From Sphingobacterium deserti (GTDB taxonomy: Bacteria > Bacteroidota > Bacteroidia > Sphingobacteriales > Sphingobacteriaceae), in contig NZ_JJMU01000024.1 of assembly GCF_000757725.1 (NCBI RefSeq), positions 186,001 through 250,000 of the forward strand: a stretch of 64,000 nt of DNA, written 5' to 3'. Made by a program: the position numbers and the translations under genes. The notes under the pieces were generated by a model. The model was not told the DNA's origin. It did not search any database and saw only the letters and a list, made by a program, of their open reading frames with translations. Below are positions 26,765-35,229 of this stretch, piece by piece; the first letter of the stretch is position 1, and each line of letters begins with the position of its first letter.

Positions 26765-28672
26765 TTACTTTGCCTGTTTAACCAACCAACTAACAAGCTC
26801 GTTTGCCGCGTCAAAATTTTGATATGCTTTAGGCAGCTTTCTACCATCGACGTATTCATTATACAACCAAGGATCGCCAATGGCGAATACCGTTCCTTTG
26901 CCGTATTTTGCGGTCACGATGATAGTGTCACCTTGATCTTCAACAAGAGACTTTGCAGGATCTTTGATTTGCATGGTCGAGATCTCTTTGATATATATTT
27001 TCTTTGTTTTATCGAAGATGCCTGTGCCTGTAGGAATTTCTATGGCTCCTGTTTCGTATTGATTACCTTTTACGCGATTTCGGCTGTCTTCGTTAAATGT
27101 AATACCAAATTGTTGGGGAAGCACATTGAACTTCGTCAGCTCGCAGTTTCCTGCATCGTTTAATAACAAAACCAATACGCCGCCTTTATGCACCCATTTC
27201 GCAATCTCCTTCGCCTCGGCTTCGTTCATGAAGTTTGGCTTTTGTGTTTCTTTCTCCGTATCGGGGTCAACAATGATATAAATACCGCTCTTACCTAGCT
27301 TTTGGGCACTCGGTGCATCAGCAAGGGTATTTAATTTCGCACCATGTTGTTCGAAAATACGACCCAGAAGAAAAAAGCCATTGTTGTCATCACCATTCCA
27401 TAGGTAGTGATAGGGCTCTAATTGGCCACTTGGGCCTTTCTTGAATTCCTTATTGTAGAAATTGTCCAGTGTTACCGTAACCGGCTTTTTCTTTTTCGGA
27501 TGTTTCGCAAATTCCACTTCCGAAGAGGCGAGTATAAAAGCGCCTACTCCTTTAGGATCATTGGTACGAATGGGTTCGCTCATGTAATACTCGAAACTTC
27601 CGTCGCGGTATTTTTTTCCACCCAAGCCGGATACTTCCACCACACGGTTTAGATCCACCCGATCTTGACCGGCCGGCGTAACAAATTCTTTCAGTAAGCC
27701 TGCATACCCTTTGTCCACATTCTTTTGAAATGAAGACGAAACATAGCCTTTTCTGACTGCTTTAGCCATAGCATAGACGAACATGCTGGATGCCGAGGCT
27801 TCCAAATAATTGCCTTCACGTGTACCTAGATCAAGAATATCATACCACACGCCAGACTTTTTATCTTGAAATTTTGCGGCGGCTGTTAATGTGCGGTTTA
27901 AGATCTGAATAAGTTCTTTACGCCGAGGATGATCTTGTGGGAAGTTGTCCAGCACGTCAACAAGTGCCATGGCATACCAACCCATTCCGCGCCCCCAAAA
28001 ATGCTTGGATAAACCTGTTTGGGGATCAGACCAACGCTCTTTTCGCGATTCATCCCATCCATGGTATAAAAGACCTGTCTTTGCATCGCGAGCATGGTTT
28101 TCCATGTAGGTAAACTGATTCACCACATCCTCATATATTTCCGGGATATTCATGAGCGCAGCGTATTCTGTATAAAAGGGCTGTGCCATGTACAAACCGT
28201 CTAACCACATTTGGTTGGGATAAATATGCTTATGCCAAAATCCGCCTTCATTTGTTCTCGGATGCGTTTTCAGCTGAGCGTATAGCTTCTCGCTCGCTTT
28301 CAAATATTTTTGCTTGCCTGTTACTTTGTAAAGAAATAGTAGGGAGCGGCCGTTTTTTACATGGTCTATATTGTATTCTGTCGCTTTGTAATTACGTATA
28401 GTACCATCTTCTCCTACATACTGATCCATCCAGTTTTCAATATATTGGAAATAGACAGGATCTGCCGTATTTCGCCAAACTTCAGCGATGCCTTCAAGCA
28501 CCACGCCCATATCATACGTCCAGGTAGGACCTTTCTCCGGGTTTGTAAACCGTGCATCTTTAAAAAGCTTATCCATGGCCGTGATTGCCATCTGTTCGGA
28601 AACAGCTTTCTGCGCGTGAGTAAACGGGGCAATCAATAAAAAACAAACGATAACTATTAAATTCCTTTTCAT
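26765..28672 (-). CDS. GH105 unsaturated rhamnogalacturonyl/galacturonyl hydrolase fused to DUF4350
   Basis: 635 aa. Signal peptide MKRNLIVIVCFLLIAPFTHA, then a GH105 (alpha/alpha)6 barrel to about residue 390 with TWTYDMGVVLEG (catalytic Asp region), HIYPNQMWLDGLYMAQPFYT and SKHFWGRGMGWYAMALVDVL. The C-terminal ~190 residues (IYIIVDPDTEKETQKPNFMN ... NFDAANELVSWLVKQAK) look like a DUF4350 GATase-like domain. GH105 enzymes open the unsaturated uronate left at the non-reducing end by pectate or rhamnogalacturonan lyases. The protein is exported, probably periplasmic. It starts 18 bases after GH28 ends and is cotranscribed with it. Confidence 0.9.
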   Translation of the reverse strand: MKRNLIVIVCFLLIAPFTHAQKAVSEQMAITAMDKLFKDARFTNPEKGPTWTYDMGVVLEGIAEVWRNTADPVYFQYIENWMDQYVGEDGTIRNYKATEYNIDHVKNGRSLLFLYKVTGKQKYLKASEKLYAQLKTHPRTNEGGFWHKHIYPNQMWLDGLYMAQPFYTEYAALMNIPEIYEDVVNQFTYMENHARDAKTGLLYHGWDESRKERWSDPQTGLSKHFWGRGMGWYAMALVDVLDNFPQDHPRRKELIQILNRTLTAAAKFQDKKSGVWYDILDLGTREGNYLEASASSMFVYAMAKAVRKGYVSSSFQKNVDKGYAGLLKEFVTPAGQDRVDLNRVVEVSGLGGKKYRDGSFEYYMSEPIRTNDPKGVGAFILASSEVEFAKHPKKKKPVTVTLDNFYNKEFKKGPSGQLEPYHYLWNGDDNNGFFLLGRIFEQHGAKLNTLADAPSAQKLGKSGIYIIVDPDTEKETQKPNFMNEAEAKEIAKWVHKGGVLVLLLNDAGNCELTKFNVLPQQFGITFNEDSRNRVKGNQYETGAIEIPTGTGIFDKTKKIYIKEISTMQIKDPAKSLVEDQGDTIIVTAKYGKGTVFAIGDPWLYNEYVDGRKLPKAYQNFDAANELVSWLVKQAK

Positions 28673-28690
28673 CTATCCTTAGTGTATAAG

Positions 28691-30334
28691 TTATTTTTTG
28701 ATGGTAAGCACATTTTTTTTGGCCCCATTTGTAAATTCACTTTGTTGCTTTACCTTGCTGAGGTCAGATTTACTCAACTGAATGTTTTTGTTTTCGTCAC
28801 CTTCAACACGGAATAGCAAATCCGTCGCATTTACAGGCATTAAACCATCTATATGTATATTTTTAGCATTATGGATATAGACAAGCGGATTTGAAGACTT
28901 GCTGTTTAACTTCACGTTTTTCAACTGTATGCCCTCGGCCTCGATAATGTCAATGCCTTTTTTCGCGAAGATATTAGCATTTTCGATGCTAATGTTTTTG
29001 ATATTCATCTCCGGCAATCCGCGTACAAATATTCCTTTATCGGCTCCATTCACGTGTACATTTCGGATGACAAAGTTTTGGAAACGCGGGGTCTCCTCCG
29101 TTACGGGAAGTTTTTGAACCTTGATCTCCTGCTTTTTGTCGCCAATCAAAGGCAGCGGGTCTACGGCAGCGTAATACATGTCAAATAAAATTGCCTCACC
29201 GGGAATATCGACCATATTGATATTGTTGATAAAGATATTCTCTACCACGCCGCCACGACCGCGTGTTGTTTTAAAGCGTAGCCCGATGTCGGTACCAATG
29301 AAAGAGCAATCATCCACCCAGATATTGCGTGCGCCACCGCTCATTTCGCTACCAATTACGAAGCCGCCATGTGCATGGTAAACGATACTGTTGCGGATAA
29401 TAACATTTTCTGTTGGCATTCCGCGATCTCGCCCGGCTTTGTCTCGTCCCGATTTGATACAGATACCATCGTCACCCACATCGAACGTACAGTCTTCAAC
29501 CAATACGTTTTTGCAAGACTCGATGTCTACACCATCACCATTTTGTGCATACCAAGGGTTGCGAACCAACAGTTTGCGTAGGGTTAAGTCTTGACACATC
29601 AACGGATGCAGGTTCCATGCAGGAGAGTTTTGAATGGTAACGCCTTCTAATAATATTTTTTTACATGATGTAAACACGAGTAAGTTGGGGCGTAGGTAAT
29701 CCTTGACGTCGCTAAAATCTGCCGCCGTGGTGCCGGGACGCATAACGCCGGCTTTCTTTTGCTGTGCACCGCTTAAAGAGCTTTCAGATGGATACCAGAT
29801 ATTTGCTTTTTCATCAACTACGCCGCCGGATGAAATCAGGTTTTTCCATTGCGTTTCGGTCATCTTACTCCGTTTCACCATACGCCATGCGCCGCCGTTG
29901 CCGTCTATAATACCAGATCCGGTGATGGCTATATTTTCAAGGTTCTTTCCAGAGATCGGGTTTTGGTTTCGCCAAGCAGGCTCACCCTCCCAATTGGATT
30001 CTACCAGTTTGTAATGATCAAAATTATCGGAGAATAATACTATTGCTTCCCGGGAAACGTGAAGGTTCACGTTACTTTTCATTTCTATTGGGCCTGTGAG
30101 CCATAACCCGGCCGGCACCAATACTACACCGCCACCTTTTTGGCTTACGGAGGTAATAGCCTTATTGATGGCTTCGGTGTTGAGGAACTGTCCGTCGCCT
30201 TTAGCGCCTAACGTCGCGATATTGGTGGTGTCTTTCGGAAAACTGACTTGTTGTATCGTTGGTCGCGCAGGTTCTTGCGCCCAAACCGACGATAGGCTTA
30301 ACAAGCTAAACAACATTGCTGCTGTTTGCTTCAT
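28691..30334 (-). CDS. GH28 polygalacturonase
   Basis: 547 aa from the ATG at 30334, which opens on the signal peptide MKQTAAMLFSLLSLSSVWAQ; 23 more codons upstream are open but precede the signal. Parallel beta-helix glycoside hydrolase with all GH28 catalytic motifs: NGDGVDIES, FDVGDDGICIKSG, HGGFVIGSE and RFKTTRGRGG. Its length and the long N-terminal region NIATLGAKGDGQFLNTEAIN match Bacteroidota exo-type enzymes. It hydrolyses alpha-1,4-galacturonosyl links in de-esterified pectin. GH105 follows directly. A half-copy of the putative LacI operator lies about 115 bases upstream of its start. Confidence 0.93.
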   Translation of the reverse strand: MKQTAAMLFSLLSLSSVWAQEPARPTIQQVSFPKDTTNIATLGAKGDGQFLNTEAINKAITSVSQKGGGVVLVPAGLWLTGPIEMKSNVNLHVSREAIVLFSDNFDHYKLVESNWEGEPAWRNQNPISGKNLENIAITGSGIIDGNGGAWRMVKRSKMTETQWKNLISSGGVVDEKANIWYPSESSLSGAQQKKAGVMRPGTTAADFSDVKDYLRPNLLVFTSCKKILLEGVTIQNSPAWNLHPLMCQDLTLRKLLVRNPWYAQNGDGVDIESCKNVLVEDCTFDVGDDGICIKSGRDKAGRDRGMPTENVIIRNSIVYHAHGGFVIGSEMSGGARNIWVDDCSFIGTDIGLRFKTTRGRGGVVENIFINNINMVDIPGEAILFDMYYAAVDPLPLIGDKKQEIKVQKLPVTEETPRFQNFVIRNVHVNGADKGIFVRGLPEMNIKNISIENANIFAKKGIDIIEAEGIQLKNVKLNSKSSNPLVYIHNAKNIHIDGLMPVNATDLLFRVEGDENKNIQLSKSDLSKVKQQSEFTNGAKKNVLTIKK

Positions 30335-30442
30335 ACATTTACCTCTAATTGAATTTCTTATCATCATTGTATTGCTTAAAATTGGTAGCGATTCTTTTAA
30401 CAAGTCTACACTCTTTGTTGATCATTGTAAAGAAAAAACTAT

Positions 30443-30456
30443 GCAATCGTTACCGG
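30443..30456. promoter_or_regulatory. Possible LacI half-operator upstream of GH28
   Basis: GCAATCGTTACCGG equals the left half and core of the palindrome at 33495-33520, but the right arm is not conserved (AAATTAGC follows). It overlaps the last codons of the CE8 gene. Confidence 0.35.
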
Positions 30457-31433
30457 AAATTAGCCTGATTGGAAACGGGAAAGTCAATCTCCCAATCTCC
30501 GAAAACCGCTGATAAAGAGATGTTTTGCCCTTGTTCATTTGAAAGCTGTTTTGCCCATTTGACACGACTTTGTGACAAAGCGCCTGCGCCGGTATTGTTA
30601 TACTCTGCGAAAAAAACTGTCTGTTCGTTGCTTTCCTTACCCCAATTGTCCCAACCCGCACCGTTTATAAAGGCGGGCATTGTGCTATTCATGAATATGA
30701 CTTTCGCGTAAGGGCGCCAAGGACGACCTAAATAGAATGTCTGCACATCGGAAGATCCTGTTATTGTGCAGTTGTTAAATACATAGCCGAATGATGAGGT
30801 GTCTGGTGTAGATGCCGCGGTGATGTAACCTTTGCTTTTGCAATGCAGCTCACAGTTTTCAAACCAAGCTGTGGAAGACCCGAAAATATAATCAACTGTG
30901 CCCTCGATATAACAATGTATATACAGCTGGCGAGCACCCTTTCCATAAGTGTATAAGGTATCTTGAAAGCCCAAAAACCGACAGTTTATAAAAGTAGCTT
31001 TGTCTGCAGCTACCCACATCGCCACAGCCTGGCCAACCGGACCGGCACTATTCTCAAAGCTGATGTTTTCTGCCGTAAAGTTATTCCCCAAACAATAGAA
31101 GCTTGCTGAACCCGAAGTTCCAATATCTTCTCCAAACTTGTTTTTACGCTGCGCGTAGTCATCAAACGTTATTATCGTGGACAAAACATCTTCCCCAATC
31201 AATTTGATATGTTGTTTTGGCTCGGAAAGTATGATTTTCTCTTTGTAAATGCCCTTCTTTATAAAAATAGTCGTTGTCTCTTTCCGAAAGGAGGGAACTG
31301 CATCTATCGCTTCCTGTACTGTCGTGAATTGCCCACTACCATCTTTCGCCACGACAAAGTCATAGTCTCTAGCCCAAATATTTTGGACAAAGAACAGGAC
31401 ACATAAAAGCAAAAGGCTTACATTTTTAATCAT
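30450..31433 (-). CDS. Pectin methylesterase (CE8), copy 1
   Basis: 327 aa. Signal peptide MIKNVSLLLLCVLFFVQNIW, then the right-handed beta-helix start DFVVAKDGSGQFTTVQEAID. Catalytic residues are in place: Gln in GPVGQAVAMWV, Asp in GFQDTLYTYG and GTVDYIFGSSTAWFENC, and Arg in YLGRPWRPYAKVIFMN. It removes methyl esters from homogalacturonan so that GH28 can act. It lies between the LgoD-like gene and GH28; the 36-base palindrome at 31512 is 79 bases upstream of the ATG, with a TAAATTTC near-consensus -7 box in between. Confidence 0.94.
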   Translation of the reverse strand: MIKNVSLLLLCVLFFVQNIWARDYDFVVAKDGSGQFTTVQEAIDAVPSFRKETTTIFIKKGIYKEKIILSEPKQHIKLIGEDVLSTIITFDDYAQRKNKFGEDIGTSGSASFYCLGNNFTAENISFENSAGPVGQAVAMWVAADKATFINCRFLGFQDTLYTYGKGARQLYIHCYIEGTVDYIFGSSTAWFENCELHCKSKGYITAASTPDTSSFGYVFNNCTITGSSDVQTFYLGRPWRPYAKVIFMNSTMPAFINGAGWDNWGKESNEQTVFFAEYNNTGAGALSQSRVKWAKQLSNEQGQNISLSAVFGDWEIDFPVSNQANFR

Positions 31434-31511
31434 ACAATTTACTTCCCATCAATTGGTTGCTCCGAAATTTAGGTATTAAATTTTGCTTTAGTCTCCTATA
31501 GGACCGAAATT

Positions 31512-31547
31512 AAGAACGCAAACGTTATCGGTAACGTTTGCGTTCTT
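31512..31547. promoter_or_regulatory. 36-bp palindrome, candidate LacI operator upstream of CE8
   Basis: Perfect 16-bp arms (AAGAACGCAAACGTTA and its complement) around TCGG, with a central CpG as in LacI-family operators. Its core CGTTATCGGTAACG agrees with the palindrome at 33495-33520. A terminator reading is less likely because no T-run follows on the minus strand, the strand of both neighbours. Confidence 0.65.
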
Positions 31548-31641
31548 TTGGAATGCCAGGTGGCCATCTATTTTAGTTGCTTAACAAATAAGCAGAAGGA
31601 CAAGGGAGCGATTTTTCTTTCCCAATCCTTCCAAAAGCGAA

Positions 31642-32652
31642 TTATTCAAACTCGATGACCGTCTTGATGCCAGAAGTTAGGGGAGAGGCAGGATCAGAAA
31701 ATAATGCGGACGCTTCTGCAAACTTCACCCGCCGCGTAATAAACTGTTCGGGTTTTAAGGATTTATCGCGCAAACGCTCCATAACATATTGAAAATCTGT
31801 TCCCACCGCGTTGCGGCTGCTCATTAATGTTCCTTCGCGTTTATGAAACTCCGGATGGCTGAAGTGAATTTCCTCTTTTTGTAATCCCACCAGTACATAC
31901 CGTGCACCATGCGCCATATATTGGAAAGCATTGTTAATTGCCGCGGTATTACCTGTTGCATCAAATAATAGGGTAGGCATATCTCCATTGGTAAGTTTTT
32001 GCAGTTGAGCCAAAACATCTGCATCACGAGCAGATACTACATGGCTGGCGCCGAGCTCTCTGGCGTGCTGCAAGCGAGCTTCATCCACATCAAGTGCAAT
32101 AACTTTCGCTCCTGCAATAGTGGCTAATGCGATAATTCCTAAACCGATGGGCCCAGCTCCGATGACTAAGACAAATTCACCGGGGATAATACCGCCCCGT
32201 TGAATGCCATGTGCGCCGATGGCCAAGGGTTCTACCAAAACTAAGTCATCGTAATCAAGTCCTTCTTCTTTGCGAATTGCGTGCGATGGCACGACAACAT
32301 ACTCAGCCATTGCACCATCAATATGCACACCGAGCACGCGCATGTCTGTGCTACAGTTCGGTTTCCCCATACGGGATGCAATGTCCTTGCCCTCCGTGAA
32401 ATAGGGTATTACCGTTACCTTATCTCCTTCGCTGAAGCCTGGCGCATCGCCCTTGACGTAGTCAGCAGCCACTTCATGGCCCAGCACCCTTGGATAGCTG
32501 AAAAATGGCTGCCGTCCGGCAAATGCATGAATATCGGTTCCACAGATGCCGATCTTGCGAACACGTAGCAACGATTGTCCTACGCCCGGCGTTGGAATTT
32601 CTTCTTCGGTATATACGAAGGTGCCCGGTTCTGCACAAATAAGTTTTCTCAT
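31642..32652 (-). CDS. LgoD-like zinc alcohol dehydrogenase
   Basis: 336 aa, medium-chain dehydrogenase. GICGTDIHAFAGRQPFFSYP followed by RVLGHE, and the C-terminal FSHPEFHKREGTLMSSRNA, resemble E. coli LgoD/YjjN, which oxidises L-galactonate to D-tagaturonate. The nucleotide site VIGAGPIGLGIIAL is intact and the catalytic zinc ligands are present (Cys in GICGTD, His-Glu in GHE). The structural-zinc loop has lost three of its four Cys (GKDIASRMGKPNC). The product would feed UxaB, which fits the locus, but the actual substrate is not provable. It starts 15 bases after the rhamnogalacturonan acetylesterase gene in the same operon. Confidence 0.8.
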   Translation of the reverse strand: MRKLICAEPGTFVYTEEEIPTPGVGQSLLRVRKIGICGTDIHAFAGRQPFFSYPRVLGHEVAADYVKGDAPGFSEGDKVTVIPYFTEGKDIASRMGKPNCSTDMRVLGVHIDGAMAEYVVVPSHAIRKEEGLDYDDLVLVEPLAIGAHGIQRGGIIPGEFVLVIGAGPIGLGIIALATIAGAKVIALDVDEARLQHARELGASHVVSARDADVLAQLQKLTNGDMPTLLFDATGNTAAINNAFQYMAHGARYVLVGLQKEEIHFSHPEFHKREGTLMSSRNAVGTDFQYVMERLRDKSLKPEQFITRRVKFAEASALFSDPASPLTSGIKTVIEFE

Positions 32653-32667
32653 TATATTTTGTATGTT

Positions 32668-33414
32668 TTACTTCTTCAATTCTTTCGCTAACGGATGTCT
32701 TTGCCTACGTAACTCCTTCGTGACTAAAGCAGCAATAGCTGCTGCACCCTTTTCGTTCAAATGTGTATTGTCGATCACCCCATCTGGGTAATTGGGTGCG
32801 CCTTGAGGCAGATGCAAAAAAAGTGCACTTGATTTAAGATCACCTTCTCGTCTAAGAAGATCGGTACTGAGCTTCGTTAGATCTATGAAGGAAACCTGTA
32901 GACTATCTGCAACCTTTTGAACGGCTTGCGGATAGCTCTTATGGGTGTCTTGCAATACTCCATCTACAAATGCGCGTCTGGCAATAGGGCTTAATAAAAT
33001 AGGTGTTGCCGATTGTTTGCGGACTGCCTCCACAAATAAAGATAGGTTTTTCTTGTATTCGTCTATCGTGACGCCTGTGTTAGGCTTGTCGATCTTCTCA
33101 TCATTGTGGCCAAACTGTATCAGCACATAATCTTCAGGCTCAACCCCACGGTACACCTCATCCCAAAGGCCTTCCCGCATGAATGATTTAGTACTGCGGC
33201 CATTTTTAGCAGCATTCACCACGGCCACATGCTCTTTAAACAGTTTAGCGAAGGGCACGCCCCAACCCGTTTCCGGAAATTTATCTGCTGCTTTGATAGC
33301 CATCGTCGAGTCGCCCATCATCCAAATGGTCAGTTTCTTTTTTTGCAGCGTTAAAGCGCAGCATAAAAGCAATACTGAAAAACTGCTTAACAATAGAAAA
33401 AATAGCCGATTCAT
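32668..33414 (-). CDS. Rhamnogalacturonan acetylesterase (SGNH hydrolase, CE12-type)
   Basis: 248 aa. Signal peptide MNRLFFLLLSSFSVLLLCCA. The four SGNH blocks are seen in order: WMMGDSTMAI (nucleophile Ser), NAAKNGRSTKSF (Gly), LIQFGHNDEK (Asn) and VIDNTHLNEKG (Asp and His). It removes acetyl groups from the galacturonate of rhamnogalacturonan I. It is divergent from GH43 and leads a two-gene unit with the LgoD-like dehydrogenase; the shared upstream region holds the second candidate operator. Confidence 0.92.
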   Translation of the reverse strand: MNRLFFLLLSSFSVLLLCCALTLQKKKLTIWMMGDSTMAIKAADKFPETGWGVPFAKLFKEHVAVVNAAKNGRSTKSFMREGLWDEVYRGVEPEDYVLIQFGHNDEKIDKPNTGVTIDEYKKNLSLFVEAVRKQSATPILLSPIARRAFVDGVLQDTHKSYPQAVQKVADSLQVSFIDLTKLSTDLLRREGDLKSSALFLHLPQGAPNYPDGVIDNTHLNEKGAAAIAALVTKELRRQRHPLAKELKK

Positions 33415-33494
33415 TTCTGTGATTTATAAAATGGTTTACATCTCTTTATGCTGCTGAATTTCTACATTTTTTTGGATTTATCCATAAAATTAAA

Positions 33495-33520
33495 CGCAAT
33501 CGTTACCGGCAACGATTGCG
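33495..33520. promoter_or_regulatory. 26-bp palindrome, candidate LacI operator in the divergent GH43/acetylesterase promoter region
   Basis: CGCAATCGTT and AACGATTGCG are perfect 10-bp arms around ACCGGC, with a central CpG. For GH43 a near-consensus -7 box TTTATTTG lies at 33527-33534, so the palindrome would cover its -33 region and binding would repress. It shares the core CGTTAYCGGYAACG with the site at 31512. Confidence 0.65.
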
Positions 33521-33591
33521 CAAATCTTTATTTGTTTCACAGGCCAAATTGCGTATTCTTGTGAATACCACTATAAATCAAACCCCTACCC

Positions 33592-35226
33592 ATGAATAAG
33601 TACGTACTATTATCTATTACTGCGCTGCTCATTTCTGGCTATGAAACCATAGCACAAGAGAAAACCGTTTCTTCCGTTTGGGTTGCCGATCTTGGCAATG
33701 GCCAATACAAAAACCCTATTTTGCATGCCGACTATTCCGATCCGGATGCCATCCGGGTGGGCAACGACTACTACATGATCTCTTCCAGCTTCAACCATGC
33801 GCCAGGACTTCCATTGCTACACTCAAAGGATTTGGTTAATTGGCGCATTATTTCTCATGTGTTGCCACGGCAGCAACCGGTTGCGGTATTTAATACCGTG
33901 CAACATGGCAACGGTGTGTGGGCGCCATCCATACGTTTTCACAAAGGTGAATTTTATATCTATTTTCCGGATCCTGACTACGGCATTTATATGACGAAGA
34001 CTAAAGATCCGGCGGGTGCTTGGTCAGAACCGGTATTGGTTTTTGAAGGAAAAGGATTGATTGACCCTTGTCCATTCTGGGATGAAGATGGGCGAAACTA
34101 CTTAGCTTTCGCCTATGCGGGAAGCAGAGCCGGATTAAAAAGTGTCTTATCGATAGCTCGATTGAATGACACTGGTGATGAGGTGTTAGATAGGGGAACG
34201 ATTGTATATGACGGTCACGAACTGGACCCGACTATAGAAGGCCCAAAAGTGCATAAACGTAATGGTTATTATTACCTCTTTGCACCAGCAGGAGGCGTGT
34301 CGACAGGCTGGCAATTGGTACTTCGGGCTAAAAATATCTATGGACCTTATGAGCGGAAGGTCGTGATGGAGCAAGGGAGCTCGCCCATCAATGGCCCGCA
34401 TCAAGGTGCTTGGGTAGATACGCAAACTGGCGAAGATTGGTTTATTCATTTCCAAGATAAAGATGCCTACGGGCGTATAGTCCATCTGCAGCCCATGAAA
34501 TGGCAAAATGATTGGCCGGTCATTGGTGTAGATAAATCAAACAAAGGTATTGGTGAGCCAGTTTTGCAGCATCGAAAACCTAACGTCGGCAAAACATTTC
34601 CGATAGAAACGCCTGCGGAATCAGACGAATTTAGCAGCCCTCAACTCGGCAAACAATGGCAATGGCAGGCTAATCCCGATGGAACCTGGCTAATGCCCAG
34701 CAATAACGGCCACTTGCGGCTGTATACACAGCAACTACCTGAAGGGGCAAAAAATTTATTAGACGTTCCCAATGTACTGACGCAAAAGTTTCCTGCAGAG
34801 GAATTTATGGCCACAGCAAAGTTGCGTCTAGTAGGCAATGCTAAAATTCCAAATGAACGGGCAGGCTTTGCTGTGGTGGGCGAAGACTATAGCCAGCTTT
34901 ACATCAAACAAGGAAAAGAATCACAGGCCTTGTACTTTGGGGTATGCAAAGATGGGCTGACGAGTGGAAAGGAAACGGAAAGAGAGCTTGCCAAGCTGGC
35001 TGATAAGGCATATATTTTCTTACGTGTATCGGTAGCGAAAGGGGGCGTATGCACTTGGTCTTACAGCTTGGATGGCAAAAGCTATATATCGTTGAAGGAC
35101 ACGTTCCAAGCCAAGCCCGGCAAATGGATTGGAGCAACATTGGGACTTTACGCGCTGCGCGACAATACCATCAACGATAGCGGCTATGCCGAAATAGATT
35201 GGTTTAGAATTGAACCTATACAATAA
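33592..35226 (+). CDS. GH43 beta-xylosidase/arabinofuranosidase
   Basis: 544 aa. Signal peptide MNKYVLLSITALLISGYETI. A five-bladed propeller follows with the catalytic base Asp in YSDPDAIRVG, the pKa-modulating Asp in GLIDPCPFWDEDG and the acid Glu in PTIEGPKVHKRNG. From about residue 345 a second domain (EFSSPQLGKQWQWQANPDGT to the end) resembles the concanavalin-like beta-xylosidase C-terminal domain. It trims arabinose or xylose side chains from pectin. CE8 copy 2 starts three bases after its stop. Exact specificity cannot be read. Confidence 0.92.
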   Translation: MNKYVLLSITALLISGYETIAQEKTVSSVWVADLGNGQYKNPILHADYSDPDAIRVGNDYYMISSSFNHAPGLPLLHSKDLVNWRIISHVLPRQQPVAVFNTVQHGNGVWAPSIRFHKGEFYIYFPDPDYGIYMTKTKDPAGAWSEPVLVFEGKGLIDPCPFWDEDGRNYLAFAYAGSRAGLKSVLSIARLNDTGDEVLDRGTIVYDGHELDPTIEGPKVHKRNGYYYLFAPAGGVSTGWQLVLRAKNIYGPYERKVVMEQGSSPINGPHQGAWVDTQTGEDWFIHFQDKDAYGRIVHLQPMKWQNDWPVIGVDKSNKGIGEPVLQHRKPNVGKTFPIETPAESDEFSSPQLGKQWQWQANPDGTWLMPSNNGHLRLYTQQLPEGAKNLLDVPNVLTQKFPAEEFMATAKLRLVGNAKIPNERAGFAVVGEDYSQLYIKQGKESQALYFGVCKDGLTSGKETERELAKLADKAYIFLRVSVAKGGVCTWSYSLDGKSYISLKDTFQAKPGKWIGATLGLYALRDNTINDSGYAEIDWFRIEPIQ

Positions 35227-35229
35227 AAG

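Noticed and set aside
26645..27163. Plus-strand frame of 172 codons antisense to the 3' part of the GH105 gene
   Set aside because: It lies wholly opposite to and beside real genes, is Cys/Phe-rich in a way typical of shadow frames, and has no promoter or family match.
31512..31547. Palindrome read as an intrinsic terminator of the LgoD-like gene
   Set aside because: No T-run follows on the minus strand, and the core recurs in the second operator at 33495, which favours a protein-binding site.
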